64,000 bases of DNA, from assembly GCF_011046485.1 (NCBI RefSeq), contig NZ_CP049256.1, forward strand, positions 248,001 to 312,000, given 5' to 3'. Numbering within the stretch: the first letter of the stretch is position 1; the number at the start of each line of letters is the position of its first letter. A program made the translations under genes and the position numbers. This DNA comes from Microbacterium sp. 4R-513. Its GTDB lineage: Bacteria; Actinomycetota; Actinomycetes; Actinomycetales; Microbacteriaceae. Below are positions 1-8,205 of this stretch, one piece after another. The notes under the pieces are model-generated. The model was given only the letters and a program-made list of their open reading frames with translations. It did no database searches and was not told the DNA's origin.

Positions 1-966
1 AGGGTCGGTCGCGCGCGGCACGTCGGGGATCGGCCCGTCTGCCGGCACGTCGGTGAGGCCGATGTAGGTCCGACCATGCTGCGCGGGGAGCGTGAAGACG
101 AAGCGGCTCCGCGAGCCGGCCACCGGCACCGTGAGCGACACGTCGGAGCCCCCGAGGCGCGCGGACTCGACGACGAGGTGGGTGCCGCGGCTCGGTCGCA
201 GCCGCACGTCGGGGTCGAGCTCGCCCGCCCACACCCCCGTCGCGTTCACGACAGCGCGTGCCTCCAGGTCGAACTGCTCCCCAGTGAGCTCATCGCGCAG
301 GCGCACGCGATCGCCCGATGCCGCGACGGCAGCGACGCGCGTGAGGACGGATGCCCCGTGCCCCGCCGCCGTCCGGGCGACGCCGATGACCAGCCGCGAG
401 TCGTCGATCAGCTGGCCGTCCCAGCCGCGCATCGCACCGCGCAGCCCGTCGCGCCGCACGGCGGGCACGAGGCCGAGCGTCGCAGCGACGCCGATCGGCC
501 CCGGCGAGCGCAGGACCGCGTCGGGCGTGCCGACGAAGCGCCGGAGGCCGTCGCCGAGTCCGTACCCCATGCCGATGAACGCGCCCTGCGACAGGTGGCC
601 GGGCGCGTACAGCGGCAGCACCTGAGCGAGGGGCCTCGTGAGGTGCGGGGCGATGCGGGTGAGGAGCAGATGGCGCTCCGCCGCGCTCTCGTGCGCGATG
701 CCGAGCTGACCCGAGGCGAGGTAGCGCAGGCCGCCGTGGACGAGCTTGGAGCTCCAGCGGCTCGTGCCGTGCGCGAGGTCGTGGCGCTCGACGAGCACCG
801 TCCGCAGGCCTCGGGTCGCGGCATCCAGCGCGAGCCCCGCCCCGGTGATGCCGCCGCCGATCACGACGACGTCGACGCGGGGACCGTCGGCCAGCCGGCG
901 CAGCTCGGCCGAGCGCCGGGCGGCGTTCAGCGTGGACGCGAAGGGCGTGCGGCCGACGACCCTCAT
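1..966 (-). CDS. glpD: FAD-dependent glycerol-3-phosphate dehydrogenase (partial, C-terminus outside window)
   Basis: Oxidises sn-glycerol-3-phosphate to dihydroxyacetone phosphate at the membrane and passes electrons to quinone (family knowledge). Only the first 322 codons are present; the gene runs off the left edge. A Rossmann FAD-binding site (VVVIGGGITGAG, about residues 33-44) is followed by the GlpD segment SSKLVHGGLRYL (about 72-83). The ATG at 966 overlaps the stop of the upstream tetR gene by four bases (ATGA), which indicates a tetR-glpD operon. The divergent unit on the other strand encodes an alkyl-DHAP-synthase-like enzyme and a lipid kinase, so the DHAP made here may feed lipid synthesis as well as glycolysis; that link is inference. 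Confidence 0.9.
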   Translation of the reverse strand, partial: MRVVGRTPFASTLNAARRSAELRRLADGPRVDVVVIGGGITGAGLALDAATRGLRTVLVERHDLAHGTSRWSSKLVHGGLRYLASGQLGIAHESAAERHLLLTRIAPHLTRPLAQVLPLYAPGHLSQGAFIGMGYGLGDGLRRFVGTPDAVLRSPGPIGVAATLGLVPAVRRDGLRGAMRGWDGQLIDDSRLVIGVARTAAGHGASVLTRVAAVAASGDRVRLRDELTGEQFDLEARAVVNATGVWAGELDPDVRLRPSRGTHLVVESARLGGSDVSLTVPVAGSRSRFVFTLPAQHGRTYIGLTDVPADGPIPDVPRATDP

Positions 967-1556
967 CGCAGGTATCCCTCGAGGGCCCGCGTCAGCTCGA
1001 CGGACCAGGCGTCGGGCGGCAGCCATTCCTCGACGAGGGGCGCGGAGAGCACTGCCGACTGGGCGATGAGCAGGACGGTCGCGGAAAGCGCGTCGGGGTC
1101 GCCCGTGCGCACGAAGCCGTCCGCCTGACCGGCGCGCAGGCGTCGGGCGAGGTCGGTGTGGATCGCCCGCTGGCTCGTCCCGAGGCGCGTGAGGACATAA
1201 CGGCCGAGAAGTTCGGGGTCGGTGTCGCGCAGGCGGCGGAGCAGAGGCATCCGTCGCACCCTTCCGGCGGTGGAGACGAGCAGGGCCACGAGCTCCTCGA
1301 GGTCGCCCGGACCGTCGTCGGCGGGAAGAGCTGCGATGAGCTCGCGCGTCACGAGTGCGGCGAAGACCGACTGCGCGTCGGGCCAGTACCGGTACAGGGT
1401 CTGGCGCGAGACCCCGGCCCGGCGGGCGATGTCGGATGCCGTCGTCCGGCGGATCCCGTGGGCGATCACCTCCGCGAGCGCGGCGTCGAGCAGAGCCGTC
1501 TCGGTCTCGGCGGTCGCTCCCCGCGGGGCGGCGGAGCGGGTCGGCATCGATGCCAT
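963..1556 (-). CDS. TetR/AcrR family transcriptional regulator
   Basis: A 197-residue TetR-type repressor. An N-terminal helix-turn-helix is visible at about residues 38-60 (TTASDIARRAGVSRQTLYRYW), followed by an alpha-helical ligand and dimer domain. The ATG at 1556 is preceded by TATGGT six bases upstream, so the transcript is probably leaderless. It is first in an operon with glpD, which overlaps it by four bases, and is divergent from the alkyl-DHAP-synthase-like gene with only 35 bp between start codons. An imperfect TGACA-N13-TGTCA inverted repeat covers both putative -10 elements. The simplest reading is a local regulator of both lipid units. The ligand is unknown. Confidence 0.9.
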   Translation of the reverse strand: MASMPTRSAAPRGATAETETALLDAALAEVIAHGIRRTTASDIARRAGVSRQTLYRYWPDAQSVFAALVTRELIAALPADDGPGDLEELVALLVSTAGRVRRMPLLRRLRDTDPELLGRYVLTRLGTSQRAIHTDLARRLRAGQADGFVRTGDPDALSATVLLIAQSAVLSAPLVEEWLPPDAWSVELTRALEGYLR

Positions 1557-1591
1557 GTGACAACCATACAGAATGTGTCATACTGTCGCCC
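1557..1591. promoter_or_regulatory. Divergent tetR / alkyl-DHAP-synthase promoter with candidate TetR operator
   Basis: Both promoters fit into 35 bp. On the minus strand TATGGT (1563-1568) lies six bases before the tetR ATG. On the plus strand CATACT (1579-1584) lies seven bases before the ATG at 1592. The inverted half-sites TGACA (1558-1562) and TGTCA (1576-1580) are separated by 13 bases and span both -10 boxes, so one bound dimer could silence both directions. The binding role is inferred. Confidence 0.5.
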
Positions 1592-3217
1592 ATGTCATCG
1601 TCGACGTCGCCGCTCGCGATCCCTCGCGCGGCGCCGCGCTCGGACTGGGATGTCTGGGGCGACGAGCCGGCGAAGCTTCCAGCGGGCGCGCGCGCGATCA
1701 TCGCGACCGTCCTGCCCGGCAAGGCGCATCCGGTCCCGCGGCGGAGCACGCCGATCCTCACCGCCTCCCGGATGGGCAACGACGACCTCGACGCTCTCGC
1801 TGCCATCGTGGGCGCCGGCCATGCGACCCGGGACGACGCCGCGCGGATGCTCCACCTCGGTGGGAAGAGCACCCCCGACCTCCTCGCGCGCCGCCTCGGA
1901 GACCCGCAGCCGGCTCCCGATGCCGTGGTCTCCCCCGCGTCCCACGCCGAGGTGCTGGGCGTCCTCCGGGTGTGCGTCGAACGCCGCATCGCCGTCGTGC
2001 CATTCGGCGGCGGCACGAGCGTCGTCGGGGGTGTCGACCCGGAGCCCGGCGCGCACGATCTGGTCATCGCCCTCGATCTCGCCCGCACTGCCGCCCTCCT
2101 GAGCATCGACGAGACGTCGCTGCTGGCCACGTTCGGCGCCGGCACGACGGGCCCGCAGGCCGAGGAGCTCCTCGCCGCACGCGGCTACACGATCGGCCAC
2201 TTCCCGCAGAGCTTCCGCTACGCCTCGATCGGCGGATTCGCGGCCACGCGCTCGAGCGGGCAGGCCTCGCGCGGGTACGGACGCTTCGACGACCTCGTGC
2301 ATTCCCTCCGCGTCGCGAGCCCCGCGGGTGAGCTCACCCTCGGCCGCGCCCCGGCGAGCGCGGCCGGACCCGACCTCCGCGAGCTGTTCCTCGGGTCGGA
2401 GGGCGCGTTCGGGGTCCTCACCGAGGTCGCGGTGCGCATCCGGCCCGTGCCGGCGGCGACGGCGTACGGCGCGTGGACATTCCCCGACTTCGAGTCGGGC
2501 GCGGCCGCCTTCCGCGAAGCGACGCAGCGCGGCATCCGTCCCACCGTCCTCCGCCTGAGCGACGCGTCGGAGACTCGCGTCAACGCGACGCTCGGCGGCC
2601 ACCTCACGCGCATGCGCGGGTGTCTCGCGGTCGCGACCTTCGAAGGGGCGACGGATGCCGAGGCCCGCGGCGCTCGCGATGCCGTGGACGCCGTCTTCAC
2701 GACGCATGGCGGCAAGTCCCGTGGTGAGGACCCGGCTCGCTCGTGGGAGCGGGGACGCTTCGCCTCACCGGCCCTGCGCGACACGCTCCTGGACATCGGT
2801 GTCCTCGCCGAGACCCTCGAGACGGCGACGACGTGGGCGCAGCTTCCCGACCTCAAGGCGGCGGTGACCCGCGCCCTGGCCGACGCCCTGGGCGCGGAGG
2901 GCACGAAGCCCGTCGTGATGTGCCACATCTCGCACGTGTACCCGGCAGGCGCGTCGCTCTACTTCACCGTCATCGCGGCGCTCACGACCGATCCCGCCGG
3001 TCAGTGGCGGCGGGCGAAGGATGCCGCGTCCCTCGCGATCGGCTCGGCCGGCGGCACGATCACCCACCACCACGCCGTCGGACGCGACCACCGACCGTAC
3101 CTCGAGACCGAGATCGGCCTGCTCGGCGTCGCGGCGCTGCGTGCCGTCAAGGATGTCTTCGACCCCACCGGGATCATGAACCCGGGAGTCCTCGTCCCGC
3201 CGCGGCCGGGCGCATGA
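1592..3217 (+). CDS. FAD-binding oxidase, alkyldihydroxyacetonephosphate synthase-like
   Basis: A 541-residue FAD-linked oxidase-fold protein. It carries segments typical of alkyl-DHAP synthase, the enzyme that exchanges the acyl group of acyl-DHAP for a fatty alcohol to form an ether bond: PFGGGTSVVGG (FAD-binding), GHFPQSF and ATRSSGQ in the middle, and ITHHHAVGRDH near the C-terminus, the His-rich active-site loop. The ATG at 1592 is chosen because CATACT lies seven bases upstream and it sits opposite the tetR start; longer in-frame openings would read through that promoter. The stop overlaps the next gene (ATGA). Mycobacterial relatives are called AgpS. An alternative is another D-lactate/glycolate oxidase-like FAD enzyme. 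True ether-lipid synthesis here is inferred. Confidence 0.82.
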   Translation: MSSSTSPLAIPRAAPRSDWDVWGDEPAKLPAGARAIIATVLPGKAHPVPRRSTPILTASRMGNDDLDALAAIVGAGHATRDDAARMLHLGGKSTPDLLARRLGDPQPAPDAVVSPASHAEVLGVLRVCVERRIAVVPFGGGTSVVGGVDPEPGAHDLVIALDLARTAALLSIDETSLLATFGAGTTGPQAEELLAARGYTIGHFPQSFRYASIGGFAATRSSGQASRGYGRFDDLVHSLRVASPAGELTLGRAPASAAGPDLRELFLGSEGAFGVLTEVAVRIRPVPAATAYGAWTFPDFESGAAAFREATQRGIRPTVLRLSDASETRVNATLGGHLTRMRGCLAVATFEGATDAEARGARDAVDAVFTTHGGKSRGEDPARSWERGRFASPALRDTLLDIGVLAETLETATTWAQLPDLKAAVTRALADALGAEGTKPVVMCHISHVYPAGASLYFTVIAALTTDPAGQWRRAKDAASLAIGSAGGTITHHHAVGRDHRPYLETEIGLLGVAALRAVKDVFDPTGIMNPGVLVPPRPGA

Positions 3218-4119
3218 ACGTCACGCTGCTCGTCAACCCTGCGGCCCGATCGGGCGCCTCGACGGGCGCCGCCACGGACGCCGCCGAACGCCTGCGCGCG
3301 CACGGCGTGCAGACGACGGTCGTCAGCGGCGGAAGTGCGTCCGAGTCCCGTGCGCTGCTGCACACGGCGATCCAGCTCGGCACGGACGCCGTCGTCGTCG
3401 CGGGAGGCGACGGAACGGTGGGCCTCGCCGTGCAGGAGCTCGCCGGCACCGGCGTTCCGCTCGGCATCGTGCCGTCCGGCACCGGCAACGATTTCGCGGG
3501 CGCCCTCGGGCTGCGCGAGCTGGAGGTCGAGGGTGCGGCGGCCCTCATCGCCGCCGGGACGACGCGAACGCTCGACGTCGCGCGCATCACACGGGGGGAC
3601 GGCAGCACGCAGCACTTCGCCTCCGTGCTCGCGAGCGGCTTCGACTCGAAGGTCAACGACCGCGCGAACGCCATGTCGTGGCCGCGGGGCGAGTCGCGCT
3701 ACACGATGGCGATCGCCCTCGAGTTCCTGCGGCTGCGCGGCATCCCGTTCCTCGTCGAGCTCCGACTCGCCGACGGATCGACGGAGCGCATCGACGGAGA
3801 CCTCGTGATGGCCACGGTCGGCAACACCAGCATGTACGGCGGCGGCATCCCGATCTGCCCCGATGCGGATCCGGGCGACGGCCTGCTCGACGTGACGCTC
3901 GTGCGCCCCTCGGGTCGGCTGCGCCTCGCGCGGCTGATCCCCCGCTTCTACCGGGGCACGCACACGACGGCGGCCGAGGTGCTCGTGCGGCGAGTCACCT
4001 CGATCTCGCTCGCCTCACCCGGCGTCACGGCGTATGCCGACGGCGATCCCGTCGGTCCGCTGCCGCTCACGATCGACGTCGTGCCGGGCGCGCTCAGGGT
4101 CTTCGCTCCCGCACCGTGA
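3214..4119 (+). CDS. Diacylglycerol kinase / lipid kinase (DAGK catalytic domain)
   Basis: A 301-residue cytosolic lipid kinase of the DgkB/YegS type, which phosphorylates diacylglycerol or a related lipid with ATP. The N-terminal NPAARSG motif (residues 8-14) and the nucleotide-binding GGDGTVG motif are clear, followed by PSGTGNDFA. The length matches the family. The ATG at 3214 overlaps the previous stop by four bases, so the gene is translationally coupled to the alkyl-DHAP-synthase-like gene. With glpD and that enzyme it makes a glycerolipid module. The exact substrate cannot be read from sequence; some family members act on other lipids. Confidence 0.88.
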   Translation: MNVTLLVNPAARSGASTGAATDAAERLRAHGVQTTVVSGGSASESRALLHTAIQLGTDAVVVAGGDGTVGLAVQELAGTGVPLGIVPSGTGNDFAGALGLRELEVEGAAALIAAGTTRTLDVARITRGDGSTQHFASVLASGFDSKVNDRANAMSWPRGESRYTMAIALEFLRLRGIPFLVELRLADGSTERIDGDLVMATVGNTSMYGGGIPICPDADPGDGLLDVTLVRPSGRLRLARLIPRFYRGTHTTAAEVLVRRVTSISLASPGVTAYADGDPVGPLPLTIDVVPGALRVFAPAP

Positions 4120-4125
4120 CGGCGA

Positions 4126-4143
4126 CGGATGCCGCGGCATCCG
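4126..4143. terminator. Palindrome CGGATGCC-GC-GGCATCCG, candidate bidirectional terminator
   Basis: A perfect 18-base palindrome lies between the convergent lipid-kinase gene (ends 4119) and rsrA (ends 4154). It is built from an inverted pair of the GGATGCC motif that is common in this window. There is no clear U-tract, so terminator function is inferred from position. Confidence 0.5.
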
Positions 4144-4153
4144 CCCCCCGGAG

Positions 4154-4396
4154 TCAGTGAGTGGCCTGCACCTCGAGCAGACGCGCGATCACCTGGTCGC
4201 GCAGCTCTTCGGGCGCCGTCTCCTTGCACGCGCGGGCGACGACCTCGGTGAGGGTGCGCGCCACGAGAGCCTCGTCGCGGCACTCCACGCAGTTCTCGAG
4301 GTGCTCGGCGATGTCGGAGTGCTGGGTCTTGCAGACCTCGTGGCGCAGGTACTCCTCGAGATCGCGCCGCGCCTTCTCACAGCCGCAGTCGGTCAT
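4154..4396 (-). CDS. rsrA: Zinc-binding anti-sigma factor, RsrA/RshA type
   Basis: An 80-residue ZAS-family anti-sigma factor. It should hold the SigR-type sigma factor inactive under reducing conditions and release it when its cysteines oxidise. The HxxxCxxC zinc motif is visible as HLENCVEC (about residues 32-39), with further cysteines near the N-terminus (Cys4, Cys6, Cys22) and one at about 57. The start ATG overlaps the sigma-factor stop (ATGA), the classical sigR-rsrA arrangement. The length is typical of mycothiol-system anti-sigma factors. Confidence 0.92.
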   Translation of the reverse strand: MTDCGCEKARRDLEEYLRHEVCKTQHSDIAEHLENCVECRDEALVARTLTEVVARACKETAPEELRDQVIARLLEVQATH

Positions 4397-5097
4397 TTCG
4401 TGCTCCTCGAAGCGGCAGTCTTCCTGCCGCGCTCTGTCGCGGGCGCGGTGTCGATGCCGCGCTCGCTCGCGTAGTCGGCCAGCAGTTCACGAAGCATCCG
4501 CCTGCCACGATGCAGACGGCTCATGACCGTGCCGATGGGGGTTTTCATGATGTCGGCGATCTCCTGGTACGCGAAGCCCTCGACGTCTGCGAGGTACACC
4601 GCGAGCCGGAAGTCCTCCGGGATGGACTGCAGCGCGTCTTTCACGACGGATGCCGGCATCCGGTCGATCGCCTCCGCCTCGGCCGACCGCGTGCTCGTCG
4701 CCGTGGTCGATTCGGCGCCGCCGAGCTGCCAGTCCTCGAGATCGTCGATCGTGCCCTGATACGGCTCGCGCTGCTTCTTGCGGTACGTATTGATGTAGGC
4801 GTTGGTGAGGATCCGGTAGAGCCACGCCTTGAGGTTGGTGCCCTGCGTGAAGGTCCTCCACGAGGCGAAGGCCTTGACGAAGGTCTCCTGCACGAGATCA
4901 GCGGCGTCCGCGGGGTTGCGCGTCATGCGCATCGCGGCCGCGTAGAGCTGGTCCATGTAGGGCAGCGCCTGCTCTTCGAACTGCGCGCGGACATCGGGCT
5001 CGGCCTGGGCCTGATCGTTCATCACGCGCCAGTCTACGTCGGGCGCTTCCCAGTCCTCCCGGGCGCCGACGAGCGTGCGATCGAGCGTGGCGATCAT
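4393..5097 (-). CDS. sigR: ECF RNA polymerase sigma factor, SigR/SigH type
   Basis: An ECF sigma factor of 234 residues from this start. Region 2 contains the [14 protein letters not shown] segment and region 4 carries the helix-turn-helix in [22 protein letters not shown]. Family members direct thiol-oxidative-stress genes (thioredoxin, mycothiol). The ATG at 5097 has GAGGAG three bases upstream, which is close, and lies about 35 bases downstream of a GGAAT-N18-GTT promoter. A second ATG at 5022 (MNDQAQ) matches the usual short SigR form. Streptomyces SigR is known to have a longer stress-induced isoform, so both starts could be used. A still longer opening to 5172 is rejected because it begins upstream of the promoter. 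The gene overlaps rsrA by four bases. Confidence 0.9.
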   Translation of the reverse strand: MIATLDRTLVGAREDWEAPDVDWRVMNDQAQAEPDVRAQFEEQALPYMDQLYAAAMRMTRNPADAADLVQETFVKAFASWRTFTQGTNLKAWLYRILTNAYINTYRKKQREPYQGTIDDLEDWQLGGAESTTATSTRSAEAEAIDRMPASVVKDALQSIPEDFRLAVYLADVEGFAYQEIADIMKTPIGTVMSRLHRGRRMLRELLADYASERGIDTAPATERGRKTAASRSTK

Positions 5098-5130
5098 GAG
5101 CTCCTCAGGGGTTTCGATCAACGGGTTCAG

Positions 5131-5144
5131 TAGTGTAGAAACCG
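5131..5144 (+). promoter_or_regulatory. Putative leaderless -10 of aroA (TAGTGT)
   Basis: TAGTGT at 5131-5136 lies eight bases before the aroA ATG, so the transcript would start at or within a base or two of the start codon. It interleaves with the sigR promoter on the other strand. Confidence 0.4.
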
Positions 5145-5165
5145 ATGACAGCCGACGGGTATTCC
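5140..5165 (-). promoter_or_regulatory. SigR/SigH-type autoregulatory promoter GGAAT-N18-GTT
   Basis: On the minus strand GGAAT (5161-5165) is followed after exactly 18 bases by GTT (5140-5142), which matches the actinobacterial SigR/SigH consensus. It drives sigR-rsrA. The -35 element lies inside the first codons of the divergent aroA gene. Positive autoregulation is known for this family; its use here is inferred from the match. Confidence 0.8.
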
Positions 5166-6522
5166 CCCCCATCCCCGCGCACCCCGCGAGGCGCCTGGCG
5201 TGCGCCGGTCGCGGGCGGCCCGCTTGCCGCGACAGTCACCGTCCCGGGCTCGAAGTCGCTCACGAACCGCGAGCTGATCCTCGCCGCGCTCGCCGATGCT
5301 CCGAGCCGCCTCTCGGCGCCTCTGCACTCAGAAGACTCGCAGCGCATGATCGAGGCGCTGCAGTCCCTCGGCGTCTCCATCGTCGCCGAGCCGGCGGCGG
5401 GCCCGTTCGGCCCGGACCTGATCGTCACACCCCGGTGGCCGCTGCTGGCCGGCGGTGTCATCGACGCCGGCCAGGCGGGCACGGTCATGCGCTTCGTGGC
5501 CGCACTGGCCGGCTTCGCCCAGGGGGAGGTGACGCTGACGGCGCATGAGACGGCGCTGCACCGTCCGATGGGCGCCATGATCAAGGCCCTCCGCGACGTC
5601 GGAGTCGACATCGACGACGGCGGCCACTGGACTCTCCCCTTCACGGTCCGCGGTCACGGCCACGTCCGCGGCGGCGAGATCGTCATGGATGCGAGCGCGT
5701 CGAGCCAGTTCGTGTCGGGTCTGCTCCTGGCCGCGCCGCGCTTCGACGTCGGCCTGCACCTCATCCACCAGGGCGACCGCCTCCCGAGCATGCCCCACAT
5801 CGACATGACGATCGAGTCGCTCGCGCACCGCGGGGTGCATGTCGAGCGGCCGGCTGTCGGGGAATGGGTCGTGCCGGCGGGGCCCCTCCGCGGCAAGGAC
5901 ATCGCGATCGAGCCCGATCTCTCCAACGCCGCGCCGTTCCTCGCGGCCGCGATGGTGGCCGGCGGCTCGGTGTCGGTCACAGGGTGGCCGGCGCACTCGA
6001 CTCAGCCGGGCGCGATGCTGTCCGACATCCTCGCCCTCATGGGGGCGAAGGTCGTGCGCCGCGGCGGTTCGCTCACCGTGACAGGCGGTGCGCACGGCAT
6101 CCAGGGCGTCGACCTGGACCTCTCTGCAGCAGGCGAGCTCACTCCGACGATCGTGGGGCTCGCGGCCTTCGCCGACTCCCCCCACGACGCTGTACGGCAT
6201 CGGCCACATCCGCGGCCACGAGACCGATCGCATCGCCGCCCTCGTCGGCGAGCTGCGCGCCCTCGGCGGCGAGGCCGAGGAGCTGGCGGACGGCATCCGC
6301 ATCGTGCCGCGCAAGCTTCACGGCGGACGCTGGCGGGCCCACCACGACCACCGCCTCGCGACGACCGGCGCGCTCGTCGGGCTCGCCGTCCCCGACGTCG
6401 AGATCGACGACATCGGCACCACCGCCAAGACCATGCCCGAGTTCCCCGAGCTGTGGCAGCGCATGCTCGAGGGCGGATCGGATGACGCGACCCCGCGTCC
6501 GGAGGCGCTGCAGGCATCGTGA
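5145..6522 (+). pseudogene. aroA: 3-phosphoshikimate 1-carboxyvinyltransferase (EPSP synthase), interrupted by a +1 frameshift
   Basis: EPSP synthase joins phosphoenolpyruvate to shikimate-3-phosphate in the shikimate pathway. The first 345 or so codons are intact (GSKSLTNRELILAAL, AGQAGTVMRF, DASASSQFVSGL). The frame then shifts at the C6 run 6178-6183. Downstream the family motif GHIRGHETDRIAAL continues in the next frame to the TGA at 6520-6522. With five C's the protein reads through as 458 residues (junction ADSP-TTLYGIGH). Loss of this enzyme would be expected to cause aromatic auxotrophy, so a consensus error or slippage is more likely than a true pseudogene. The stop overlaps the rsgA GTG by three bases. 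Confidence 0.9.
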
Positions 6523-7577
6523 GCTGGCTGGACGACACCGACGACGAAGACGACGACGAGTTCGACGAAGCCGACGTCCGGGTCCGGCCCAATCCCAAGG
6601 CGAACCGGCCGCGCACCAAGCGCCGGCCGGCGCACAGCGATGCTCAGATCGCCCGCGTGCTCGGCGTCGACCGAGGGCGCTACGCCGTACTCGTCGGGGA
6701 GGACACCGAGGACGAGCACGAATCCGTGGCGATGCGCGCGCGCGAGCTGCGCAAGCGGCCGATCGTCACGGGCGACCTCGCCCGGGTCGTCGGCGACACG
6801 ACGGGCGATCAGGGCACCCTCGGCCGCATCGTCGGGATCGAGGACCGCACGTCGCTCCTCCGGCGAAGCGCCGACGACACCGATCAGGTCGAGCGCATCG
6901 TCGTCGCGAACGCCGACCAGATGCTCGTCGTCGTCGCGGCGGCCGACCCCGAGCCTCGGCCGCGGCTCGTGGACAGATACCTCGTCGCGGCGCTGGATGC
7001 CGGCATCCGTCCCCTCCTCGTCGTGACGAAGACCGATCTCGCCGACCCGACCGCGTTCCTGGCGCACTTCGAGGGCCTCGACCTCGAGGTGTTCACGAGC
7101 GCGCGAGAAGAGATGCCCGTCGACCGGATCGGAGCGGCGCTCATCGGCCACTCGACCGTCTTCGTGGGGCACTCCGGCGTCGGCAAGTCGACGCTCGTGA
7201 ACGCCCTCGTGCCGAGCGCGCAGCGCGCCACCGGGCACGTCAACGTCGTGACGGGCCGCGGGCGGCACACGTCGAGCTCCACCGTCTCGCTCCGCTACCG
7301 CGGCGAGGGCGGCAACGGCTGGGTCATCGACACCCCCGGCGTCCGTTCCTTCGGTCTGGGGCACGTCGACCCCGCGAACATCCTGCGCGCGTTCACGGAT
7401 CTCGCCGAGATCGCCGAGGAGTGCCCGCGGGGCTGCACCCATCTTCCGGATGCCCCGGACTGCGCGATCGTCGAGGCCGTGCAGGAGGGCCGCCTCGGTC
7501 CGCGCGGCGCGGCGCGGCTGGACTCGCTCCAGCGTCTGCTCGAGACCTTCGCCGAGCGCGGCCGGACGCAGACCTAG
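6519..7577 (+). CDS. rsgA: Ribosome small-subunit-dependent GTPase A
   Basis: A 352-residue circularly permuted GTPase that helps mature the 30S subunit. The G motifs appear in the permuted order: TKTDLADP (G4), then GHSGVGKSTLVN (G1, P-loop), then DTPGVRSFGL (G3). A C-terminal Zn-binding Cys/His cluster (CPRGCTH...DC) follows. The N-terminus is unusually acidic (DDTDDEDDDEFDEAD) before the OB fold. The GTG start at 6519 overlaps the aroA stop, so the two are translationally coupled. The same aroA-rsgA order occurs in mycobacteria. Confidence 0.93.
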   Translation: MSWLDDTDDEDDDEFDEADVRVRPNPKANRPRTKRRPAHSDAQIARVLGVDRGRYAVLVGEDTEDEHESVAMRARELRKRPIVTGDLARVVGDTTGDQGTLGRIVGIEDRTSLLRRSADDTDQVERIVVANADQMLVVVAAADPEPRPRLVDRYLVAALDAGIRPLLVVTKTDLADPTAFLAHFEGLDLEVFTSAREEMPVDRIGAALIGHSTVFVGHSGVGKSTLVNALVPSAQRATGHVNVVTGRGRHTSSSTVSLRYRGEGGNGWVIDTPGVRSFGLGHVDPANILRAFTDLAEIAEECPRGCTHLPDAPDCAIVEAVQEGRLGPRGAARLDSLQRLLETFAERGRTQT

Positions 7578-7690
7578 CCCCGACGTCGGCGGCCGTCCGC
7601 ACGACCGAACCGCGACACGCCGTCGGATCCGCCGCCGGGCACGGCATGTCCTCGTGGGACCGTGCGGACGGAACGAGTCGCCGGCGCGCC

Positions 7691-7702
7691 TACGCTGGAA
7701 CG
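7691..7702 (+). promoter_or_regulatory. Putative leaderless -10 of bcp (TACGCT-N6-ATG)
   Basis: TACGCT (7691-7696) lies six bases before the bcp ATG at 7703, and no Shine-Dalgarno sequence is present. The upstream gap 7578-7690 shows no gene. Confidence 0.5.
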
Positions 7703-8173
7703 ATGACCGATCGCCTCGAACCCGGCCACCTCGCTCCCGCGTTCACGCTGCTCGACCAGGACGAGACGCCCGTCACGCTCAAGGATCTTCGGGGGCGGCG
7801 CGTCATCCTCTTCTTCTATCCGGAGGCGATGACCCCGGGCTGCACCAAGGAGGCGTGCGACTTCCGCGACAGCCTCGCTCCGCTGCAGGCGGCCGGATAC
7901 ACGATCCTCGGCGTCTCGCGGGACGAGCCCGAGAAGCTCCGCCGCTTCCGGGAGCGCGACGGGCTCACGTACGACCTCCTGAGCGACCCCGACCACAAGG
8001 TGCACGAGAAGTACGCCGTGTGGGGTGACAAGCTCAACTACGGCAAGGTCGTGCAGGGCGTGATCCGCTCGACCTTCGTCATCGATGAGAAGGGCCGCAT
8101 CGCCCACGCGCTGTACAACGTGCGCGCAACCGGGCACGTGGCTCGGCTGCGCGCACTGTTGCAGCTCGGCTGA
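7703..8173 (+). CDS. bcp: Thioredoxin-dependent thiol peroxidase (Bcp/PrxQ peroxiredoxin)
   Basis: A 156-residue peroxiredoxin that reduces peroxides using a reactive cysteine recycled by thioredoxin. The peroxidatic Cys47 lies in MTPGCTKEACDF, with Cys52 as probable resolving residue five positions on, the PrxQ/BCP signature. The thioredoxin fold is complete. The ATG at 7703 is supported by TACGCT six bases upstream. Its position near the SigR/RsrA redox pair is suggestive, but no GGAAT-N18-GTT promoter was seen directly in front of it. Confidence 0.92.
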   Translation: MTDRLEPGHLAPAFTLLDQDETPVTLKDLRGRRVILFFYPEAMTPGCTKEACDFRDSLAPLQAAGYTILGVSRDEPEKLRRFRERDGLTYDLLSDPDHKVHEKYAVWGDKLNYGKVVQGVIRSTFVIDEKGRIAHALYNVRATGHVARLRALLQLG

Positions 8174-8175
8174 CC

Positions 8176-8200
8176 CCGGCCGGCCACGCGAGCCGGCCGG
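8176..8200. terminator. GC-rich hairpin, candidate bidirectional terminator
   Basis: CCGGCCGGC (8176-8184) and GCCGGCCGG (8192-8200) form a perfect 9-bp stem with a 7-base loop between the convergent bcp and Ig-like repeat protein genes. There is no U-tract. Confidence 0.5.
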
Positions 8201-8205
8201 AGCCG

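Noticed and set aside
5097..5172. Upstream extension of sigR to position 5172
   Set aside because: It would begin upstream of the GGAAT-N18-GTT promoter, so the start could not be on the main transcript.
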